Origin: Sporomusaceae bacterium UBA1887
GTDB lineage: Bacteria; Bacillota; Negativicutes; Sporomusales; DSM-15969
Length of the DNA: 10,808 nt
Reading direction: 5' to 3'
NCBI GenBank assembly: GCA_002337925.1
Contig: DDHB01000024.1
Location: 36,067-46,874, forward strand
Positions within the stretch are counted from its first letter, which is position 1. Each line of letters opens with the position of its first letter. Shown here piece by piece: positions 5,855-10,808 of this stretch. The position numbers and the translations under genes are program-made. Under the pieces are notes generated by a model that was not told where the DNA came from, did not search any database, and saw only the letters and a list, made by a program, of their open reading frames with translations.

Positions 5855-6235
5855 TTACTTTTCTACCGGACCCTGCCATTTCAGCATTCCACCAGATATA
5901 TTATAAACGTTGTCAAAGCCCTTTTTCAACAGCCATACTGTAGCTTCCGCACTGCGGGTACCGCTGCGGCACATCACATATACATCGCGGTCCCGGGGAA
6001 TTTCATTATACCGGCGTCCCAGCTGATTTAAAGGAATCAGCGTAGCTCCCGGAATGTGCCCTTCCTTATACTCATCGGTGGTACGTACATCCAGAATGTA
6101 TTCCTTGCTTTCCCATTTTCCCAGCGCTTCCGCTTCCTTAAGCTCGTGGCCTCTTAGAGCCATCTTCCGGCTTACCAGCTTATAAGCAATTATGCCGGAT
6201 AAAATCAGTAATGCCACCACTAGCAGCGATGCCAT
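5855..6235 (-). CDS. Membrane-anchored single-domain rhodanese (sulfurtransferase)
   Basis: A 126-residue protein with an N-terminal membrane anchor (residues 2-20, hydrophobic, followed by positive SRKMALR) and one rhodanese domain at about 28-126. The domain shows ILDVRTTDEYKEGHIPGA (47-64) and the active-site loop CRSGTRS (89-95) with Cys89 as the persulfide-carrying residue. Family members transfer sulfane sulfur to thiols or acceptor proteins. The six-residue active-site loop fits sulfurtransferases rather than Cdc25-like phosphatases. The anchor orientation is not certain, but the positive residues after the helix favour a cytoplasmic domain. The ATG has AAAGGGG 7 to 8 bases upstream. 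It has its own promoter (6290-6319) but also lies only 97 bases behind the transporter operon without a terminator in between. Confidence 0.92.
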   Translation of the reverse strand: MASLLVVALLILSGIIAYKLVSRKMALRGHELKEAEALGKWESKEYILDVRTTDEYKEGHIPGATLIPLNQLGRRYNEIPRDRDVYVMCRSGTRSAEATVWLLKKGFDNVYNISGGMLKWQGPVEK

Positions 6236-6251
6236 TCAAACACCCCTTTCA

Positions 6252-6263
6252 CTTGTCGACAAG
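6252..6263. promoter_or_regulatory. 12-bp palindrome CTTGTCGACAAG, possible operator for the rhodanese gene
   Basis: A perfect palindrome lies between the rhodanese promoter (-10 at 6290-6295) and its ribosome binding site, at about +20 to +31 of the expected transcript. A repressor bound there would block transcription. Alternatively it could form a weak RNA hairpin in front of the start. No known operator consensus is assigned. Confidence 0.35.
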
Positions 6264-6289
6264 GAGCAAAAATGCCAAGTCTGCTTTCT

Positions 6290-6319
6290 ATTATACTGCA
6301 AACAGGCCTGATATGCCAA
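6290..6319 (-). promoter_or_regulatory. Sigma-A promoter of the rhodanese gene
   Basis: On the minus strand TTGGCA (6314-6319), an 18-base spacer and a perfect TATAAT (6290-6295) sit about 55 bases upstream of the rhodanese ATG, directly after the end of the transporter operon. Confidence 0.65.
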
Positions 6320-6332
6320 TCCTTGAAGAACA

Positions 6333-7265
6333 TTACCGCTCTTCCCGGTTATAGGGAATACCCAGTGCCTCAGGAGCAGCTACACGGCGAGTTTTCGTTT
6401 CCCGGGTTACTACTATTAATACAGCAATGGTAATTGCATAGGGAAGCATTTTTAGGAAGAACGAGGGGATCATAATGCCGAAGTTCTGCATATGAAAACC
6501 CAGGACATCAATTGTCCCGAATAGGAAGCTCCCTAACAACGCTTTGCCCGGATGCCATGTGGCAAAGATGACTAACGCTACGGCTATCCAGCCACGTCCT
6601 GCCGTCATATTCTCCAGCCACGAAGGAGCATAGGCTAGCGATAAATAAGCACCCGCCATGCCTGCAAGCATACCACCGGCAACAACAAAGACGTAGCGCA
6701 GGATAAATATATTGATTCCGGCAAGATCTGCCGCACTGGGATTCTCACCTACCGAGCGCAATTCCAGCCCCTTTTTCATCCGGAACAGAAAAAACCAAAG
6801 CAGGGCAACCAGTCCATAACTGATATACACCAGGACATCGTGTTGAAACAAAATCGGCCCCAGCACCGGTATATCACTGAGCACCGGCAGCGCTACCGGT
6901 TTAAAGGTGACAGGCAAGGGCAGACCGATCAAGGACTTACCGATATACCCACTAAGCCCTGTGCCAAAAATAGTTAGGGCCAACCCGCTCACGACTTGAT
7001 TAGCTCTCAGGGTAATCGTCAAAAATGCATGTATCAGTGCCATCAGTCCGCCTGCAATAATCGCCGTTACCAGTCCCCACCAAGGCTCGCCGGTATGTAA
7101 GGCTGCCATAAAGCCGGTTACCGCACCTACGAGCATCATGCCTTCCACTCCCAGATTCAGTACACCTGATAATTCCGTAAGCATCTCACCAAGAGCGGCA
7201 AGTAAAATCGGCGTTCCCGCTATCATGCCTGATGCTAAAATAGCGATCCAAATCGATTGTTCCAT
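6333..7265 (-). CDS. BMP-type purine/nucleoside ABC transporter, second permease (NupQ-like)
   Basis: A 310-residue integral membrane protein of the BPD_transp_2 (LivHM/Rbs-like) permease family. Family markers are SGVLNLGVEGMMLVGAV at 33-49 and the cytoplasmic coupling loop GLELRSVGENPSAADLAGIN at 166-185. About eight to ten hydrophobic segments are visible. I start it at the ATG at 7265, which overlaps the stop of the preceding permease (TGATG) and follows GGGAGGAG. An upstream in-frame ATG at 7292 would only add nine atypical residues inside the neighbouring gene. It pairs with the upstream permease to form the channel of the importer, as NupP/NupQ do in B. subtilis guanosine uptake. The substrate is inferred only as purine base or nucleoside. 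Confidence 0.92.
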   Translation of the reverse strand: MEQSIWIAILASGMIAGTPILLAALGEMLTELSGVLNLGVEGMMLVGAVTGFMAALHTGEPWWGLVTAIIAGGLMALIHAFLTITLRANQVVSGLALTIFGTGLSGYIGKSLIGLPLPVTFKPVALPVLSDIPVLGPILFQHDVLVYISYGLVALLWFFLFRMKKGLELRSVGENPSAADLAGINIFILRYVFVVAGGMLAGMAGAYLSLAYAPSWLENMTAGRGWIAVALVIFATWHPGKALLGSFLFGTIDVLGFHMQNFGIMIPSFFLKMLPYAITIAVLIVVTRETKTRRVAAPEALGIPYNREER

Positions 7266-8350
7266 CAGGCACTCCTCCCTTTTCCTACCCATTTTAAGCG
7301 ATACTGCATGAAGAGTTCTCCACCCACAACAAAAAAGAGAATTGCCCCCTGCAGCATGGAGACAGTCGCTGCCGGAAACCCGCTTGTTTGAATGCTGAAA
7401 CCACCGACCAACAGCCCGCCGAATACAACCGAGACCAGCACGATTGCCACCGGATGAAGACGGGCCAGCCAGGCAATAATGATCGCCGAGTAGCCATACC
7501 CGGGAGATATTCCGTGCTGCAGCCGCTGGGTAATTCCCGAAACCTCTGTCATACCAGCTATACCGGCTAAACCACCGCTGATAAACATGACAAGCATAAT
7601 ATTTTTCATATAGTTCATACCGGCATAATTGGCGGCAGCAGCACTCTCACCACTGACACGGATCTCAAAGCCCCAGCGGGTGTATTTTAAAACAACATAC
7701 AGGACCAGTACCGCCGCAAGTGCCAGGATGATTCCCCAATGGATGCGTGTCACACCAAAAGCGGGTAAAATTGCTGCTTCTGAAAACGGTGCCGATATCG
7801 GAAAGCCCATCCCCTTCGGATCTTTCCAAGGACCATAAACCAAGTAGTCCACCCACAGAATTCCAATATAATTCATTAACAGCGTTGTTATCGTCTCATT
7901 CACCTTAAGGAAAGCCCGGGGTATTGCTGGCAGCAAGCCCCATATCCCTCCTGCAATAAAGCCTGCTGCGGTCATAGCAGGAAGCATCAAAACAGCAGGC
8001 CATTCGGGAAAGCTCAACGCAACCCAGGCAGCACCAAAAGCCCCCATGTAGAGCTGACCCTCGGCCCCAATATTCCATAGCTGCATGCGAAAGGCCAGCG
8101 CTACTGCCAGACTGCACAACATAAGCGGCACTGCTTTCACTACAGTCTCTGACAAGCCATAGGCAGAACCAAATGCACCTTCCAGCATTAGCAGGTAAAC
8201 ATCGAGTGGATTCTTATCGGTTAGGGCAATAAAAATCCCAGCAAAAGCCAGCCCCACTACAATGGATAGAAGCGGTATAACAATCATCATTACTTGAGAA
8301 ACTGCACCGCGCCTTTCTAAACGCCAGCCAGACAATAACTTATACAGCAT
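7265..8350 (-). CDS. BMP-type purine/nucleoside ABC transporter, first permease (NupP-like)
   Basis: A 361-residue integral membrane protein of the BPD_transp_2 family. It has an N-terminal membrane helix at about 20-43, the family motif LWNIGAEGQLYMGAFGA at 91-107, KVNETITTLLMNYIG at 149-163 and the coupling loop GFEIRVSGESAAAANYAGMN at 227-246. It is longer than its partner permease, as is usual for the NupP-type subunit. The ATG overlaps the end of the ATPase gene by 11 bases. The ribosome binding site (AAGGATG about 11 bases away) is mediocre, so translational coupling is likely. Its stop overlaps the start of the second permease. The complex imports the ligand delivered by the BMP lipoprotein across the cytoplasmic membrane. 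Confidence 0.93.
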   Translation of the reverse strand: MLYKLLSGWRLERRGAVSQVMMIVIPLLSIVVGLAFAGIFIALTDKNPLDVYLLMLEGAFGSAYGLSETVVKAVPLMLCSLAVALAFRMQLWNIGAEGQLYMGAFGAAWVALSFPEWPAVLMLPAMTAAGFIAGGIWGLLPAIPRAFLKVNETITTLLMNYIGILWVDYLVYGPWKDPKGMGFPISAPFSEAAILPAFGVTRIHWGIILALAAVLVLYVVLKYTRWGFEIRVSGESAAAANYAGMNYMKNIMLVMFISGGLAGIAGMTEVSGITQRLQHGISPGYGYSAIIIAWLARLHPVAIVLVSVVFGGLLVGGFSIQTSGFPAATVSMLQGAILFFVVGGELFMQYRLKWVGKGRSA

Positions 8351-9857
8351 GCTGTTCCAACATCCTTTTCCCGGCCATCATCATCCCTACTTCTTCCACT
8401 GTTGCGGTATGGGGATGAACAACACCCATAATTTCCCCTCTATGCAAAACGGCAATCGTATCGCTTAATGCAAAGAGCTCATCTAATTCTTCCGATATGA
8501 GCAATATGGCCTTGCCTGCTTCCCGCTGGGCCAGCAGCAATTCCCGCACTGCTGCCATTGCACCCACATCAAGACCGCGCATGGGATAGACCACGACCAA
8601 CAGACGAGGATCAGCATGTATCTCCCTGGCCAGCAACAGCTTTTGCAGATTGCCGCCTGACATCATTTTTACGGGATTAAAAACATCGGCCATTTTTATA
8701 TCAAAGCTGGCAATGGCCTCCCGGGTCTCCTGTAAAGCTCGCTGCCAGTTAATAAACCAGCCATTTTTTGCGTAGCTTTTCAAAATGTAGTTGTCGACGG
8801 CATTGAGACCGGGTACAAGTCCCGTTCCCAACCGGTCCTCCGGTACATAGCTTACTCCTGCACGGATCATGTCCTTAGAACTGCTGCCCGTATGATCCAC
8901 TCCACTCACAACCTTCGTGCCGCTCTCTATTTGCCTTAGTCCGGCCACAATTTCCGCTAGCTCGGTTTGCCCATTGCCTGCCACTCCGGCAATCCCCAGG
9001 ATCTCACCGGCACGAATACAAAGAGAAGCTTCATGCAGCGCCATTTGGCCCCGGTTATTCAAGCACGATACCTTATCAAGCTCCAGCACTACCGATCCCG
9101 GCAGTTTCTCCGCTCTGTCATTATGAGCAGTCACGTTCCGCCCCACCATCCAGCGGGTCAGTTCCTGCTCGCTGGCCAGTTCCGTCTTTGTGCTGCCTGC
9201 TGGTTTACCATTCCGCAGGACACTGATCATATCAGTGCCTTCCAGTACTTCACTCAGTTTATGAGAAATCACAATAATAGCCTTCCCCTGATTGGCCATC
9301 AGACGCAAGGTCTTATACAGCTCCTTTGCTTCCTGAGGCGTCAGTACGGCAGTAGGTTCATCGAGAATTAGAATTTCGGCACCCCTAAACAGGGCTTTGA
9401 TGATTTCTACCCGCTGCTGCTCTCCTACTGTCAACTGCCAAACCTTTGCCGACGGATCAATACACATGCCATACTGCGTGCAAAACTGTTCTACCTGCGC
9501 TTGCACCCCGGTTTTATCATATAGCAGTCCCATATCCTGCAGCCCAAGAATAATGTTTTCCGCCACCGTAAAGGACTTGACCAGCTTGAAATGCTGGTGA
9601 ACCATACCAATTCCCCGGACAACGGCATCCTTGGGAGAAAGCATTTCCACCTGCTTTCCTTTAATATATATTTCCCCTTCATCAGGCCGGTACAGGCCCG
9701 TAAGAATGCTCATGAGCGTACTTTTCCCTGCCCCATTCTCACCAAGCAAACCATGAATCTGGCCGGCTTCAATTGTCAAACTCACATGATCATTGGCGAC
9801 TACGCCGGGGAAACGCTTCGTTACTTTCACCATTTCAACCATAGGTATCGCGCTCAT
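8340..9857 (-). CDS. BMP-type purine/nucleoside ABC transporter, duplicated ATPase (NupO-like)
   Basis: A 505-residue ATP-binding subunit with two fused nucleotide-binding domains, as in RbsA and NupO. Domain 1 is complete: GENGAGKST at 39-47, Q-loop in HQHF (87-90), signature LTVGEQQRVE (142-151), Walker B ILILDEPTA (162-170) and switch His199. Domain 2 is degenerate in the family-typical way: GVAGNGQTEL (291-300) lacks the Walker A lysine, the signature MSGGN (399-403) is kept, and the Walker B region reads VVVYPMRGLD (421-430) with no catalytic Glu. So one functional ATP site is expected. I chose the ATG at 9857 (GAGGGG about 9 bases upstream) over an ATG 26 codons earlier, because family members begin near this point. 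The gene overlaps the first permease gene and follows a hairpin-rich spacer. Confidence 0.94.
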   Translation of the reverse strand: MSAIPMVEMVKVTKRFPGVVANDHVSLTIEAGQIHGLLGENGAGKSTLMSILTGLYRPDEGEIYIKGKQVEMLSPKDAVVRGIGMVHQHFKLVKSFTVAENIILGLQDMGLLYDKTGVQAQVEQFCTQYGMCIDPSAKVWQLTVGEQQRVEIIKALFRGAEILILDEPTAVLTPQEAKELYKTLRLMANQGKAIIVISHKLSEVLEGTDMISVLRNGKPAGSTKTELASEQELTRWMVGRNVTAHNDRAEKLPGSVVLELDKVSCLNNRGQMALHEASLCIRAGEILGIAGVAGNGQTELAEIVAGLRQIESGTKVVSGVDHTGSSSKDMIRAGVSYVPEDRLGTGLVPGLNAVDNYILKSYAKNGWFINWQRALQETREAIASFDIKMADVFNPVKMMSGGNLQKLLLAREIHADPRLLVVVYPMRGLDVGAMAAVRELLLAQREAGKAILLISEELDELFALSDTIAVLHRGEIMGVVHPHTATVEEVGMMMAGKRMLEQHAV

Positions 9858-9941
9858 CTCTCTATTCCCCTCTCCTAGCGTTTCTTGGTAATTGACACTT
9901 GGCGTTCTATATAAATGCAAACTGCCAACGATCAAGAAAAC

Positions 9942-9971
9942 GGCCGTTGATAAGGCTCCTTCTGAACGGCC
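9942..9971 (-). terminator. Second hairpin of the transporter intercistronic spacer, terminator-like
   Basis: On the minus strand GGCCGTT (9965-9971) pairs with AACGGCC (9942-9948) across a 16-base loop, and GTTTTCTTGAT follows. The stem is short and the loop long, so termination would be weak. The second arm lies in the self-complementary AACGGCCGTT (9939-9948). Its arms can also pair with those of the hairpin at 9987-10022. Confidence 0.4.
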
Positions 9972-9986
9972 TTAAAAAAATTTCAT

Positions 9987-10022
9987 AAATTGAGGCCGTT
10001 TCTTGCAAAACGGCCTCAATTT
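9987..10022 (-). terminator. Strong hairpin directly after the substrate-binding protein gene
   Basis: A perfect 15-bp inverted repeat (arms 9987-10001 and 10008-10022, core GAGGCCGTTT/AAACGGCCTC) with a 6-base loop starts 3 bases after the stop codon of the binding-protein gene. A run of seven T follows, but only about 7 bases beyond the stem. Such hairpins commonly protect or partly terminate the binding-protein mRNA so that it is made in excess over the ATPase and permeases. Confidence 0.7.
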
Positions 10023-10024
10023 CT

Positions 10025-10808
10025 TTACTTAGCAATAGTACCCTCTACCCCTTGGACAAACCAATTAAATTCAAGCATATCTTTATCAGACATCTTTTGA
10101 CCACTCTCAACTTTTACGCTGCCCTGTTGATCTTTAATTGGTCCGGTAAACACATCCCACGAGCCTTTACTAATTTCATCTTTTTTCTTGGCAATCAGTG
10201 TTTTGGTGTCTTCGGCAACCATCGGGCCATAGGGTCCAAGATCGACGATATTCTCTGCCATGGATCCCCAATATTGTTCTGATTTCCAGGATTTATCCAG
10301 AACAGCTTTAACTGTTTTTACGTAATAAGGTCCCCAGTTCCAAACAGGGCCGGTCAACACAGCTTTAGGCGCAAAGCTGCGCATATCGGAATTATAGGAA
10401 ACGGCGAATTTCCCCTTTTCCTCAGCAGCCTGCATGGGAGCAGGAGTGTCCTGGTGCATGGCGATAACATCGGCACCGGCATCAAGAAGACTCTTAGCTG
10501 CGTCTTTTTCAGTTGCAGGATTATACCAGGTATTGCTCCAGACAACTTTTACTTTCACATCAGGATTCACGGACTGTGCTCCCAGAGTAAAGGCATTAAT
10601 ACCGCGAATGACTTCCGGAATCGGGAAGGCAGCTACATACCCAATGGTGTTGCTCTGTGTCTGCTTGCCGGCAGCGATACCGGACAAATAACGGGCCTGA
10701 TACATTCTTCCAAAATATGTACCTACGTTATTAGCAGTTTTAAAGCCTGAGCAATGCAGGAAGGTAACGTCAGGAAACTTCTGTGCCACTTTTTGTACAT
10801 AATCCATC
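10025..10808 (-). CDS. BMP-family substrate-binding protein of the purine/nucleoside ABC transporter (5' end outside the window)
   Basis: The C-terminal 260 residues or so of a BMP/PnrA-like binding protein; the reading frame is open across the window edge, so the lipoprotein signal and the first 80 to 100 residues are missing. Visible family features, numbered from the first whole codon, are NVGTYFGRMYQARYLSGIAAG (27-47), IGYVAAFPIPEVIRGINAF (55-73), GAQSVNPDVKV (76-86), the cleft region GADVIAMHQDT (110-120) and the tryptophan-rich VWNWGPYY (155-162). By analogy with PnrA and NupN it captures a purine nucleoside or base outside the membrane and hands it to the permease pair encoded downstream. 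From memory, the FPIPEVIRGINAF and VVWSNTW segments resemble the adenine-binding branch more than the guanosine/inosine branch; I cannot test this here. A strong hairpin follows the stop codon. Confidence 0.92.
   Translation of the reverse strand, partial: MDYVQKVAQKFPDVTFLHCSGFKTANNVGTYFGRMYQARYLSGIAAGKQTQSNTIGYVAAFPIPEVIRGINAFTLGAQSVNPDVKVKVVWSNTWYNPATEKDAAKSLLDAGADVIAMHQDTPAPMQAAEEKGKFAVSYNSDMRSFAPKAVLTGPVWNWGPYYVKTVKAVLDKSWKSEQYWGSMAENIVDLGPYGPMVAEDTKTLIAKKKDEISKGSWDVFTGPIKDQQGSVKVESGQKMSDKDMLEFNWFVQGVEGTIAK

Noticed and set aside
6262..6283. TTGGCATTTTTGC on the minus strand as a sigma-54 promoter
   Set aside because: GG and GC are only 7 bases apart instead of 10, and a good sigma-A promoter with TATAAT overlaps the area.
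8967..9371. Plus-strand open frame of 134 codons inside the ATPase gene
   Set aside because: Antisense shadow of a strongly conserved ATPase; the translation is Cys/His/Arg-rich and low in structure, typical of a spurious frame.
10434..10750. Two overlapping plus-strand open frames opposite the binding-protein gene
   Set aside because: Both are antisense to a well-recognised BMP protein and have no ribosome binding site or family resemblance.

Overview
The window reads as a chromosomal segment of a low-to-mid GC Firmicute, most likely one of the Negativicutes (a Sporomusa/Pelosinus-like anaerobe). The grounds are Firmicute-type GGAGG/GGGGGAG ribosome binding sites, TTG and GTG starts, a PrpR-N/PAS sigma-54 regulator, a B. 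subtilis Nup-like purine/nucleoside importer and a tandem HD-GYP protein. The lineage is inferred from style and gene content, not from a marker gene. There are eleven protein genes (two cut by the window edges) and one tRNA. Everything except one acetyltransferase gene is on the minus strand.

Left part (1-2801, minus strand): a sigma-54-dependent regulator (PrpR-N + PAS, AAA+ part outside the window), then an MgtC/SapB-family membrane protein, then a 254-residue exported or membrane protein whose C-terminus is an excisionase/MerR-type helix-turn-helix. The last gene ends at a strong 18-bp hairpin. An AT-rich, palindrome-bearing gap of about 410 bases follows, without a convincing gene.

Middle (3131-3993): a plus-strand CatB/Vat-type hexapeptide acetyltransferase with its own promoter converges on a tRNA-Thr(CGT) gene on the minus strand. 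The two share a bidirectional terminator. The tRNA has a near-consensus sigma-A promoter.

Right part (4006-10808, minus strand, transcribed right to left): a BMP-type substrate-binding protein (5' end outside), a hairpin-rich intercistronic spacer, a duplicated ATPase and two permeases, in the same order as B. subtilis nupN-O-P-Q, with tightly overlapping genes. Next come a membrane-anchored rhodanese with its own promoter, a two-HD-domain (HD-GYP) phosphohydrolase and a PaaI-type hotdog thioesterase. A terminator lies only about 20 bases upstream of the HD-GYP start codon and downstream of a plausible promoter, so that gene may be controlled by attenuation.

No mobile element, CRISPR array, rRNA or phage gene was seen. 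The best candidates for something undescribed are the exported protein with a DNA-binding-type C-terminus, the repeated GGCCGTT/AACGGCC spacer inside the transporter operon, and the leader of the HD-GYP gene. I found no complete new multi-gene system.
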